From Baffinella frigidus (taxonomy: Eukaryota; Cryptophyceae; Cryptomonadales; Baffinellaceae), in contig MU646333.1 of NCBI GenBank assembly GCA_026770585.1, forward strand, positions 1,272,735 to 1,283,912: a stretch of DNA of 11,178 nt. Reading direction: 5' to 3'. The first letter of the stretch is position 1. Each line of letters starts with the position of its first letter. The notes below the pieces were generated by a model. The model did not search any database. It had not been told where the DNA came from and saw only the letters and a list, made by a program, of their open reading frames with translations. Below, piece by piece: positions 7,050-10,767 of this stretch. Position numbers and translations under genes: made by a program.

Positions 7050-9589
7050 CGCAACCGTGACGTAGCGCGGGCCGTTCTCGCCTCCGATGGTCGCCAGCAG
7101 GGAAGGGTCCTCTTTCAGTAACCGCACCAGCATCACCTGGTTGAGGGTGTAGGATTTCGGTCTGCCCCCCCCGCGATCAGCACGCTCACCATTGCGTGAA
7201 TAAGGGTGGGGTGGGGTCACTGTAAAGCAAAAACTGTTTTTTGTAAAGCAACGCGGCGGGTCCGCCTCGAACACCTGTTCCACTATCAGCACCGCGTGTC
7301 CCAATGGTAGAGCATGTGCGGCGCTGGCGCTGTTTTTTTGGAAATAAATTACCAATCTTATCTTTGCCCTGTTCCGCCGGCAGGCTCTTGAGCGCCCGCG
7401 TGACCGGTCACGCGGACGCCGAAGCCAACTGTCCGAGGTGACTGCCTTGTCATGTTCCAATCATATCTTTGACCTGTTCCGGGGCACCCGCAGGACCAAG
7501 AGTGGTTCCACTTCTGTTGATGCTTCGACACCGCAAGCCACACACTTGACGACTGGTCCTGTCTCAAACATCCAGCTCCCAAACATATTCCAGGCCGCAG
7601 CGGCGACAAAGCAGGTCTCGAATATGGCAACATACTGACGGATTCACCCACTCGCTCACTGAGGGCGCACCGGGACACCGTCGCTGTAGTGCGCTGCGCT
7701 GAGTGAGAGCCCCACCGATACGAACCAACCGAGATTGACTCGCTCACTGGATGCGCGCAAATGCACGTTTGTGAGAAGCTATGGGACGGGACGGCAGAGA
7801 AGGAAACAGTGAGTGTACTAAAGAGTGGATGGCAGAGCAGGAAACAGACCTCAAACCCGTGCGTGAGCTTGGTGTGGCACCCAAGCGTTTCGCCGTCCCA
7901 AATGTGCACCTGCACCGCGGGTTCAGGGTTGATGGTATTGCACCATTAGGGTATTGCGCTCTCAGCAGGTTGGTGGAGGGGCACGCCCATGCAATCGCAA
8001 TGGTGTTTCAAATCTATTCAGAGCCATGCACAGCCATAGACCACACGTGAACATCAACGAGAACTGGCGACAAATTCAAAGGTCCAGGCCGAAGTTGTTG
8101 GCGCCACCAACCATGATGAGTCGGGTGGAGGGTTTAGGTTGCAGGGTTTAGGGTTGAGCGAAACTGACCTCGCCGTCCTTGCCGGCTTGGACAGAGGCCA
8201 CCAAGTCCACGCGACTGCTCGCCGTCCTGTAGAGAGTGGGAGAGAGTTTTACTGACACTCGGGCAAATGAATTACATCTGGCGTCTGCCCTGCACATTAC
8301 GGGTGCCGACCTCAACACGTAAGTTGCCGACCTCCCATCTTAAGTTGCCGGGAACTTACGTCAGTTTCCCTCCCGATTCAGCCAACAGGATAGTAAATCA
8401 ATGACGACGCGCATGGTAGGCTGTATTGCTCGACAAGAATCCTCACATCCACTATTTCAAGCCGAATGGACAGGGGAAGATACCCTCCAAAGGAAGCACC
8501 ACGCGAGAAAGTGGTGTCACTTGAGTTTCAGGGGTCAGGGATGAGGGTTGAACTTGGTTGACGTCAGTTGGCGTTTGATGGATCTTGGCGCGCCATTCTG
8601 GATGATTCCACACCGAATGCAAAGGGGAAAATACGGTGCACAATCCGTCGTCCTGTGCTGCGTATTTTCCAGGCAGCCCCACGCGAAAAGGTAGTTGAGG
8701 GTCTGGGGTTGAACTTGGAGGAAAGATAGAGTTCGATGGAGCGCGGCGCGAAAGCCCCACGCGGGAAGGTGTTTCGGGTTTCGGGTTTCTGGTTTCGGGT
8801 TTCGGGTTTCGGGTTTCGAGTGTTGGCTTTCTGGGTTTGGGGTTTCGGGGTTCGGGTCGAACTTGGAGGAAAGGAGGCGTTTGATGGATCTCGGCGCGCC
8901 ATTCTGGATGATTTGCACCAAGTCGTCTGTCACCGAGATCGCCACCACCTGGTTTAGGGTTTGGGGTTCAGGGTTTTGGGTTTAGGCTTTGGGGTTTGGG
9001 GTTTGGGGTTTGGGGTTTGGGGTTTGGGGTTGGGAGGTTTGGGGTGAGGGGTGAGGGGTAAGGGTTCAAGGTTTAGGGATTAGGGTTGAGGGTTGAGGGT
9101 TTAGGGTTTAGAGTTTGGGGTTCAGGGTTTGGGATTAAGGGTTTAGGGTTTAGGGTTTAGGGCTTAAGGTTACCGACGCAGTGTGCCCAAGGTAGAACTG
9201 CTGCCCGCTTTCTCGCGAGTCGAGTACCACCACCACCCTCCCCACCTGCACCCACCACACGCCATCAGAAATCCATCATCTACAATCAATCATCCACCCC
9301 TTGTAGGATTGCATCCCATCATCAACCATCTACCCCCCCCCCTGCATGAGCATGCAACAGCCCAGTGATTTTGATGTGTTCTAGCTCTGCCTGAGTAAAA
9401 CTGGGTTCGTTCTGCATTTTTAGTGGCCATTTCGTACTGCGGTGTCTGCTCTAGATATGTGTTATGGTGAGCCCAGTTTCACTCAGACAGAGCTAGGTTG
9501 GTCGTAGGATTCGAAGGGGGGGTGGGGGGGGGGGGGACATGGGAGTAGAGAGAGCCGGGGAGTCCCGAACAGATGTTGCCACGTAGGTC
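1..9589 (-). CDS. EML/EMAP-like HELP and WD40 protein, partial, 17 exons visible (extent of gene in window)
   Basis: This is a spliced gene read right to left; only its coding blocks are listed separately below. Joined, the blocks 9589-9539, 9245-9174, 8948-8863, 8226-8169, 7909-7850, 7136-7056, 6538-6423, 5422-5367, 5107-5046, 4176-4087, 3664-3616, 2100-1964, 1714-1580, 1431-1324, 1035-919, 552-481 and 265-227 total 1389 nt (463 codons) and are phase-compatible at every junction. The order of motifs follows the EML family: end of HELP (DLRGN, then FYLGHT), VASVQAGKDG-VHIWD, ATIGGENG-MWDWR, TGMANGDIL-VWRD, AHIGAVLDVA, a linker, IRAV-LGMESNDLIT, SQGH-AVHP-SAGRDGTLRLW, SNAWLVFDA, AVWSPDASLIA-VGCADGEVLLY. 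EML proteins bind microtubules through a HELP-containing tandem propeller. The N-terminal part of HELP and the last blades are missing from the window. Gene identity is well supported; some exon edges are not. Confidence 0.82.
120..215. repeat. purine-rich simple repeat (GGTGTGAGGAGG type)
   Basis: Degenerate units of ggtgtgaggag on the + strand. On the transcribed minus strand this is a long pyrimidine-rich tract inside the intron after exon 17. Confidence 0.85.
227..265 (-). CDS. exon 17 (last visible): RGALPGAPLSISS
   Basis: Encodes 13 codons in phase 0. It fits the EML stretch 'xCxGHSSFITHLDWS' after the LY strand, with GAP replacing the usual GHS. The acceptor has a good tract (gtcccaaccctttgcag| at 267-266). 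The donor TCG|gtcagt is near consensus. The next exon, expected to start LDWS or similar, is outside the window. Confidence 0.62.
430..486 (-). repeat. duplicated 5' splice-site region of exon 16
   Basis: Two copies of a roughly 24-bp sequence (486-463 and 453-430). The first contains CTCGAG|gtccttgc, the exon 16 donor. The second has the GT changed to AT, so it should not splice. Confidence 0.8.
481..552 (-). CDS. exon 16: WD40 strand VGCADGEVLLYGADALDL
   Basis: Encodes 24 codons, VGCADGEVLLYGADALDL then RRSPLE, phase 0 at both ends. Joined to exon 15 it gives SLIA-VGCADGEVLLY, the EML 'LAVGSxDxxVYLYxxxxxx' motif. The acceptor is aaacgcag| at 554-553 and the donor is GAG|gtcctt. The donor region is duplicated just downstream. 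Confidence 0.88.
760..892. repeat. GAG/GAT/GAC trinucleotide repeat
   Basis: Long degenerate run of gag, gat and gac triplets on the + strand. It lies in the intron between exons 15 and 16. It makes an apparent acidic ORF on + and a hydrophobic one on minus; neither is taken as a gene. Confidence 0.9.
919..1035 (-). CDS. exon 15: WD40 strand AVWSPDASLIA
   Basis: Encodes 39 codons, ELERGRPSALGRRIVL, then DRGTGNPKELLCA, then VWSPDASLIA. This is the EML 'xxISVVxFSPDGxxLAVGS' block. The acceptor (gcgtag| at 1037-1036) has a good tract (gttgtttttctcgg) and a branch-point-like cctaac upstream. The donor is GCG|gtgaac. The acceptor and first 42 bases are repeated twice more at exact 96-bp spacing. 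Confidence 0.88.
975..1268 (-). repeat. 96-bp tandem repeat carrying the exon 15 acceptor, three units
   Basis: The sequence gacgatgcg recurs at 991, 1087 and 1183, exactly 96 bp apart. On the minus strand each unit holds a CTAAC-like branch point, a pyrimidine tract, the AG position and the first 40 or so exon bases. Unit 1 is the live exon edge (1036|1035). Unit 2 keeps AG at 1133-1132 but reads to TAA. Unit 3 has lost the AG. Confidence 0.93.
1278..1316. repeat. CTC/TTC triplet microsatellite
   Basis: Run of cctcctctt-type triplets directly after the exon 14 donor on the minus strand (GAG run). Confidence 0.9.
1324..1431 (-). CDS. exon 14: SNAWLVFDAHRSTTLE block
   Basis: The second half, GLSNAWLVFDAHRSTTLE, matches the EML 'xGxxxGRWLVLDxxT' strand that follows RLW. 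The donor is GAA|gtaatc. The start is less sure: AG at 1433-1432 keeps phase 0 and gives 36 codons starting MSWTVAISQL. AG at 1371-1370 would give a shorter exon needing another exon before it. The roughly 30-bp tandem repeat at 1435-1525 abuts the chosen acceptor. Confidence 0.62.
1435..1525 (-). repeat. about 30-bp tandem repeat upstream of exon 14
   Basis: Three degenerate units of the form gtccacaaaag-ttcacgtaac-ccaacacg (the middle one is shortened). The unit nearest exon 14 merges into its proposed 3' splice site. Confidence 0.85.
1580..1714 (-). CDS. exon 13: WD40 blade GHQ ... SAGRDGTLRLW
   Basis: Encodes 45 codons: VRLADLVVPKPFSQGH, then VLAVHPSAGMALSAG, then RDGTLRLW. This is a textbook WD40 blade and matches EML 'xxxLxQGHTDELWxLAxHPxxxxFxTxxxDxTxRLWD'. 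The acceptor follows a pyrimidine tract (ttccctcgccgttcag| at 1716-1715). The donor TGG|gtatgt is near consensus. Phase 0 at both ends. It is the clearest exon in the window. Confidence 0.92.
1964..2100 (-). CDS. exon 12: IRAV ... LGMESNDLIT block
   Basis: After two bases completing a codon it encodes SDEQGRKALVSRSGG, then SDCIRAVCAHQGEG, then KITLGMESNDLIT. The EML counterpart is 'xxIRSVxxxxxxILVGTxxSEIxEV' near the middle of the second propeller. The acceptor is gtgtggctgcag| at 2102-2101 and the donor is ACG|gtcctc. Four decayed copies of the start of this exon with its acceptor lie upstream. Confidence 0.85.
2130..2490 (-). repeat. four decayed copies of the exon 12 start with acceptor
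   Basis: The true acceptor is at 2102-2101. Copies of ...gcag|GGTCGGA(T/C)GAGC lie at AG 2230-2229, 2365-2364, 2406-2405 and 2471-2470. The first copy runs through the whole exon to its donor but with two internal deletions. The others keep progressively less exon sequence. Confidence 0.88.
2605..2690. repeat. degenerate CCCTACA heptads
   Basis: Repeated ccctaca, ccctacg and cctaga units on the + strand. They resemble a decayed telomere-like array in the orientation opposite to the other arrays. Confidence 0.55.
2985..3062. repeat. dispersed palindrome-centred repeat, copy 1
   Basis: About 78 bp, centred on a perfect 20-bp palindrome at 2999-3018 (ccgcgtgacc and its complement). Related copies at 3564-3643 and 7379-7458, all in the same orientation. 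Confidence 0.92.
3527..3574. repeat. 24-bp tandem duplication
   Basis: gaacagccccgccggcaggc plus tcgt, twice in a row (3527-3550, 3551-3574). It leads directly into the dispersed repeat copy 2. Confidence 0.95.
3564..3643. repeat. dispersed palindrome-centred repeat, copy 2 (spans exon 11 donor)
   Basis: Same element as 2985-3062, with one substitution in the palindrome (3581-3600). Read on the minus strand it starts inside exon 11, crosses the donor at 3616|3615 and ends in the intron. The repeat is therefore an exon-end plus intron-start unit. Confidence 0.9.
3616..3664 (-). CDS. exon 11 (tentative): GTLVDSKGTRKAV block
   Basis: Encodes GTLVDSKGTRKAVTTD plus one base. The 49 nt fit the phases of exons 10 and 12 exactly. 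The acceptor is among the best in the window (cctcctctgtctctctgcag| at 3666-3665). The donor C|gtctgg is average. The family expects 'SGGKDGxVxLWD' here, and this block matches that only loosely, so a small exon could be missing. Its last 20 or so bases and the following intron start recur at 3062-2985 and 7458-7379. Confidence 0.5.
3792..3831. repeat. G/C-run hairpin
   Basis: gacaagag followed by a G run, AGA, then a C run and tcttgtc. The arms pair over about 16 bases with a 3-base loop. It lies in the intron between exons 10 and 11. Confidence 0.85.
3889..3936 (-). pseudogene. decayed copy of the second half of exon 10
   Basis: Reads HIGAVLDVAFSGGALL, against HIGAVLDVALSGGDQL in exon 10, and is followed by the same kind of donor (CTG|gtctcc) and a similar downstream sequence. 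No AG acceptor or VWRD half precedes it. It sits 150 bp downstream of the real exon. Confidence 0.78.
3944..4010 (+). repeat. dispersed 'NHL..DP.QLVVN' repeat, copy 1
   Basis: + strand sequence similar to 10968-11037 (+) and to 4382-4311 (minus). All three end in a pyrimidine run (aactctctctct type). This copy is the most diverged. Confidence 0.75.
4087..4176 (-). CDS. exon 10: WD40 blade VWRDVSSINRLL, AHIGAVLDVALSGG
   Basis: Encodes 30 codons, VWRDVSSINRLLR then AHIGAVLDVALSGGDQL. Joined to exon 9 it gives GDIL-VWRD, then a standard 'aHxGxVxxVxxSxGxxL' WD40 blade. The acceptor is excellent (ctatttgtctatatcag| at 4178-4177). The donor is CTG|gtcccc. Partial copies of this exon lie upstream (4306 and 4479, first half) and downstream (3936-3889, second half). 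Confidence 0.87.
4256..4306 (-). pseudogene. partial copy of exon 10, first half (copy B)
   Basis: Reads VWRDVSSINRVLHAHK then a stop. AG at 4308-4307 is kept. Identity with exon 10 ends at the AH residue. The dispersed repeat at 4311-4382 forms its upstream intron end. Confidence 0.82.
4311..4382 (-). repeat. dispersed 'NHL..DP.QLVVN' repeat, copy 2
   Basis: Minus-strand sequence matching 10968-11037: over the 48 bases from gctgaatcatctca to gtcgtcaa only about 6 differ. It supplies the pyrimidine tract and AG in front of exon 10 copy B. Confidence 0.88.
4386..4454 (+). repeat. interstitial telomere-like array (TTTAGGG type) 1
   Basis: Degenerate tttaggg heptads on the + strand. On the minus strand they run directly on from exon 10 copy C. 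Confidence 0.93.
4453..4479 (-). pseudogene. partial copy of exon 10, first third (copy C)
   Basis: Reads VWRDVSSIN after an intact ...gggcag| (4481-4480), then runs into CCCTAAA repeats. Confidence 0.8.
4490..5040. other. intron between exons 9 and 10, little structure
   Basis: No coding block recognised. A 20-bp sequence (ttgacgtgttattc core) is duplicated at 4983-4998 and 5008-5023, with a related ttcactcacgtgttatccacgaaatgg at 4787-4813. Otherwise nothing is seen. Confidence 0.5.
5046..5107 (-). CDS. exon 9: WD40 strand VFLEARTAVTGMANGDIL
   Basis: Encodes CAVFLEARTAV then TGMANGDIL. This is the EML 'xxCVxFLxxGxTVTGxxxGDIYVW' block that opens the second part of the propeller. The donor is CTC|gtgcgt. 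The 5' edge is ambiguous: AG at 5109-5108 (used here, in phase with exon 8) or AG at 5122-5121, which would add DMAAV. The second choice is part of a 30-bp sequence present three times, so alternative acceptors are possible. Confidence 0.72.
5112..5215 (-). repeat. three copies of a 30-bp unit with an acceptor-like AG, upstream of exon 9
   Basis: An identical 30-bp block at 5113-5142, 5151-5180 and 5181-5210. On the minus strand each holds ggtggcag|gacatggc. The copy nearest exon 9 could serve as its acceptor (5122-5121). Confidence 0.9.
5335..5560 (-). repeat. about 150-bp duplication covering tentative exon 8
   Basis: Sequence at 5335-5413 recurs at 5487-5562 (ctctcctccgttctgccgaa identical). 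The right-hand copy has two TGA codons at the position of the tryptophans. Confidence 0.85.
5367..5422 (-). CDS. exon 8 (tentative): EGKTVKRWW block
   Basis: The stretch EGKTVKRWWCFRQNGG is a plausible counterpart of the EML 'GVKHVKFW' strand, which must lie between exons 7 and 9. The acceptor acag| at 5424-5423 fits the phase of exon 7, and the donor A|gtgctg at 5366 fits the phase of exon 9. A second copy about 150 bp upstream (around 5487-5560) has stops where this copy has WW, which suggests this is the maintained copy. Splice sites are ordinary at best, and the usual linker before exon 9 is short. Confidence 0.4.
5620..6030 (-). repeat. three degenerate 130-140-bp units in the intron between exons 7 and 8
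   Basis: Shared blocks are agcgtagagg(a/c)gaag (5735, 5818, 5943), tccggtgggacgg-like (5674, 5757, 5889) and gttg(g/a)ccgac(g/a)tcggg (5842, 5976). No exon recognised. Confidence 0.75.
6060..6350. repeat. degenerate CACCCGTGCCT repeat
   Basis: About ten units around acacccgtg(c/t)ctgag or caacacccgtgc, in the intron after exon 7. Unit length varies (roughly 36-46 bp). Confidence 0.8.
6423..6538 (-). CDS. exon 7: WD40 strand MWDWRDSCQLA
   Basis: Begins MWDWRDSCQLAHVAN and continues to VVFGFATNEFKSSY. 'VWDWxxxxxLAxxxGHxxxVFxxxFN' is a hallmark of the EML first propeller. The acceptor is gagggcag| at 6540-6539. The donor AG|gtcttt gives 116 nt and leaves two bases of a codon. The start of this exon plus its acceptor (15 identical bases) recurs at 6690-6704. 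Confidence 0.85.
6690..6704 (-). repeat. copy of the exon 7 acceptor and first codons
   Basis: gtcccacatctgccc is identical to 6530-6544, which holds the exon 7 acceptor and MWD codons. It lies 160 bp upstream of the exon. Confidence 0.65.
6932..7050. repeat. GA and GT microsatellite
   Basis: Blocks of gatagaga, gtgtgtatgt and gagaga. On the minus strand it starts just after the exon 6 donor. Confidence 0.95.
7056..7136 (-). CDS. exon 6: WD40 strand ATIGGENG
   Basis: Encodes 27 codons ending SLLATIGGENGPRYVT, phase 0 at both ends. It fills the EML 'GxxCLxFSxDGxxLxSVGxDxxxxVxVWDW' stretch between exons 5 and 7. The acceptor is ccctcaaccag| at 7138-7137. The donor ACG|gttgcg is weak; TAC|gtcacg, six bases upstream, is an alternative. 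The short tandem GA/GT microsatellite starts just past the donor. Confidence 0.85.
7354..7481. repeat. dispersed palindrome repeat copy 3 flanked by 23-bp direct repeats
   Basis: The element 7379-7458 (palindrome 7396-7415 intact) lies between 7354-7376 and 7459-7481, two 23-bp direct repeats matching at 21 positions. Same element as 2985-3062 and 3564-3643, but in a different intron (between exons 5 and 6). Confidence 0.92.
7482..7849. other. intron between exons 5 and 6, no coding block recognised
   Basis: Ordinary-composition sequence. The only repeat seen is actcgctcactg at about 7650 and 7738. Exons 5 and 6 are in phase, so none is required. Confidence 0.5.
7850..7909 (-). CDS. exon 5: WD40 strand VHIWDGETL
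   Basis: Encodes VHIWDGETLGCHT then KLTHGFE, 20 codons, phase 0 at both ends. Joined to exon 4 it gives AGKDGE-VHIWDGETL, the canonical 'GKDPxVxVWDxxTLxxxxxLxGF' signature of EML proteins. The acceptor is gtgcag| at 7911-7910 and the donor is GAG|gtctgt. Confidence 0.88.
8128..8157 (+). repeat. short telomere-like array 2
   Basis: ggtttaggtt and gggtttagggttg units, 11 bases past the exon 4 donor on the minus strand. Confidence 0.8.
8169..8226 (-). CDS. exon 4: WD40 strand DLVASVQAGKDGE
   Basis: Encodes TASSRVDLVASVQ followed by AGKDGE. This is the EML 'xxxIATGQxGKDPxxxVWD' block at the end of the first blade. The acceptor is strong (pyrimidine run, then ctctctacag| at 8228-8227), and the donor GAG|gtcagt is near consensus. 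The first base completes a codon begun in exon 3. The exon ends in phase 0. Confidence 0.85.
8447..8890 (-). repeat. copies of the exon 3 end and donor in its downstream intron
   Basis: The exon end TCCAA|gttcga at 8863|8862 recurs as TCCAA|gttcaa at 8715|8714 and ACCAA|gttcaa at 8554|8553. The third copy also carries cagaatggcgcgccaagatc (8597 to 8578), as the exon does. A linked block (gtattttcccctttgcattc type) recurs at about 8605-8640 and 8447-8485. Confidence 0.82.
8763..8860 (+). repeat. GGGTTTC heptad array
   Basis: Repeated tttcggg/ttcgggt units, a variant of the telomere-like heptad (A changed to C), just downstream of the exon 3 donor. Confidence 0.88.
8863..8948 (-). CDS. exon 3: first WD40 blade, strand after GHTAS
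   Basis: The start VVAISVTDD follows GHTAS from exon 2 and matches the EML 'DDVxCLAVHP' position. The acceptor AG at 8950-8949 is preceded by ...ccctaaaccag, part of the telomere-like array. The only donor that fits the phase of exon 4 is CCAA|gttcga at 8862, giving 86 nt. This adds a loop (LVQIIQNGAPRSIK...) that is longer than usual in the family. The last part of this exon recurs twice in the downstream intron, so its far edge is the doubtful part. Confidence 0.55.
8951..9170 (+). repeat. interstitial telomere-like array 3
   Basis: About 30 degenerate heptads (tttaggg, tttgggg, gtgaggg). It fills nearly all of the intron between exons 2 and 3 and supplies ...ccctaaaccag, the exon 3 acceptor. 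Confidence 0.95.
9174..9245 (-). CDS. exon 2: end of HELP motif, start of first WD40 blade
   Basis: Encodes 24 residues, including VVVVLDSRESGQQ followed by FYLGHTAS. This matches the EML pattern 'AxVVVVYNxxxxxQxxYLGHTDDV', where the HELP hydrophobic strand leads into the first WD40 GH. The acceptor is ...ggtgcag| at 9247-9246 and the donor is TCG|gtaacc. Both ends are in phase 0. The downstream intron is almost wholly telomere-like repeat. Confidence 0.8.
9381..9496. repeat. 116-bp element with 28-bp terminal inverted repeats
   Basis: Arms 9381-9408 and 9469-9496 pair at 24 of 28 positions (ctagctctg(c/t)ctgagt core). Both are flanked by GTT, a possible 3-bp target duplication. It lies between exons 1 and 2, and looks like a small non-autonomous foldback element. 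Confidence 0.85.
9539..9589 (-). CDS. exon 1 (first visible): middle of HELP motif
   Basis: Encodes 17 residues beginning DLRGNICSGLPG and ending SLYSH. In EML proteins the HELP motif has a 'YGYRGxDCRxNLxxLPxGExVY' stretch, and this block matches its second half. The acceptor AG is at 9591-9590. Upstream of it lies a CCCTAAA-type tract from the telomere-like array at 9598-9736. The donor reads CAT|gtcccc, an unusual but in-phase choice. The join to exon 2 recreates the HELP core. The preceding exon, which should carry W-x-YGYRG, was not found between 9590 and 11178. Confidence 0.75.
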
Positions 9590-9597
9590 CTGCTCCA

Positions 9598-9736
9598 GGG
9601 TGCAGGGTTTAGGGTTTAAGTTTCAGGGTTTAGGGATTGGGGTTAAGGGTTCGAGAGTTTAGGGTTTAGGGTTTAGGGTTTAGGGTGCAGGGTTCAGGGT
9701 TCAGGGCTTGGGGGTTGGGGTTTAGGGTTTGGGGAT
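9598..9736 (+). repeat. interstitial telomere-like array 4
   Basis: About 18 degenerate tttaggg units, ending next to the exon 1 acceptor on the minus strand. Confidence 0.95.
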
Positions 9737-9742
9737 TGGTGC

Positions 9743-9778
9743 TTGGTTGTTAAGTGCAGATTGGTTGTTAAGTGCAGA
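9743..9778. repeat. 18-bp tandem duplication
   Basis: ttggttgttaagtgcaga occurs twice in direct succession. Confidence 0.95.
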
Positions 9779-9825
9779 GAGTCGAGCAGCTGCCTCGCTA
9801 CCCTGTTCCCTGATCGTGCTGCGTC

Positions 9826-9941
9826 TCTCTTTCTCTCTCTCTCACACGCACTCACTCACTCACTCTCTCCATCTCTATCTCTATCTATCTGTATATCTAT
9901 CTCGCTAATCTATCTCGCTATCTATCTCTCTCTCTCACTCT
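9826..9941. repeat. CT / CTAT microsatellite
   Basis: Blocks of tctctct, cactcact and tatctatc. Confidence 0.95.
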
Positions 9942-10383
9942 ATGATTGTGCTGCGGCTAGCAAAGGGGCGTCATGATGGGCGGAGACCTGTCCTCGATAC
10001 CCATAAACCCTTTCGAGAGACAGGCTCGCGTCAGACAGCTGCGTCACTGCCCCGCCCCCACCCACCTGCACCAGAAACCTCTCTCAGCACCAGACACCAA
10101 GCATCCCTCAGTCTTATATTACTATATATATATTATATTATATTATATATACATATATATATAATGAACCAGACACCAGCCACATCTCAGCAGGCATCAA
10201 CCATGTCTCAGTAGCCATTTCTCAGAAAAAAACAGCCATCTCTCAGCAGGCTCCAGGCATGTTTCTCAAGCACACCACCCCCCCCCCTGCTCAGCATCTC
10301 TCATAGCTAGACGTGCACCCAGGTACCCGCCATCTCTCAGCATCAGGCACCACGCATCGCTCAGGAGGCATTAGGGGTGAACC

Positions 10384-10431
10384 TGATTGAGGCAAGTTCA
10401 ACCGTTCAACTTGATTGAGGCAAGTTCAACC
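10384..10431 (+). repeat. 20-bp direct repeat with 28-bp period
   Basis: tgattgaggcaagttcaacc at 10384 and 10412. A third related copy (gaggcaagttcaaccta...) is at 10682. Confidence 0.9.
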
Positions 10432-10439
10432 TAAACCAG

Positions 10440-10746
10440 GCATCTCTCGCGAGAGATGCACACCATCTTGCCTGCTCAGACTTTCGCAGCCATGTTTCAG
10501 CAGGCACCGCAGGGGCCGCCGGAGGCTTGTTAGGTCCTCCTCTAGTGGCTTGCCTCGCCTTGAAAGGCCCTTACGACGGCGTGCCTCCACTTTTTGTCTG
10601 GTGCCTGCTGAGAATTTCGCAGCCATGTTTCAGCAGGCACCAGACCTCTCATCGCCAGACGGGATCTAAGTGTGCTTGGGAGAGGCAAGTTCAACCTAAA
10701 CCAGGAATCTCCCCAGCACACTTAGATCCCGCCTGCCGATCAGAGG
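10440..10746. repeat. cluster of palindromes and inverted repeats
   Basis: Perfect 20-bp palindrome at 10440-10459. Perfect 16-bp inverted repeat at 10596-10611 and 10630-10645. 39-bp inverted repeat at 10645-10683 and 10708-10746 with about 4 differences and a 24-base loop. A 27-bp direct repeat at 10482-10508 and 10615-10641. Confidence 0.93.
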
Positions 10747-10767
10747 CAAGATCGGAGGGTGCAGCCT

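Noticed and set aside
7295-7330. tRNA A-box-like tggtagagcatg
   Set aside because: No matching B box, and no cloverleaf could be drawn around it.
7482-7640. Open minus-strand frame with AWNMFGSW and VVKCVAC, WD40-like at a glance
   Set aside because: Exons 5 and 6 join in phase without it and it has no convincing family match.
9598-9736. True chromosome end
   Set aside because: The heptads are degenerate, lie inside unique sequence and occur several times; they are interstitial.
10426-10626. 66-codon minus-strand ORF starting MAAKFSAG
   Set aside because: Composed of direct and inverted repeats; does not resemble the missing HELP start, and no splice link was found.
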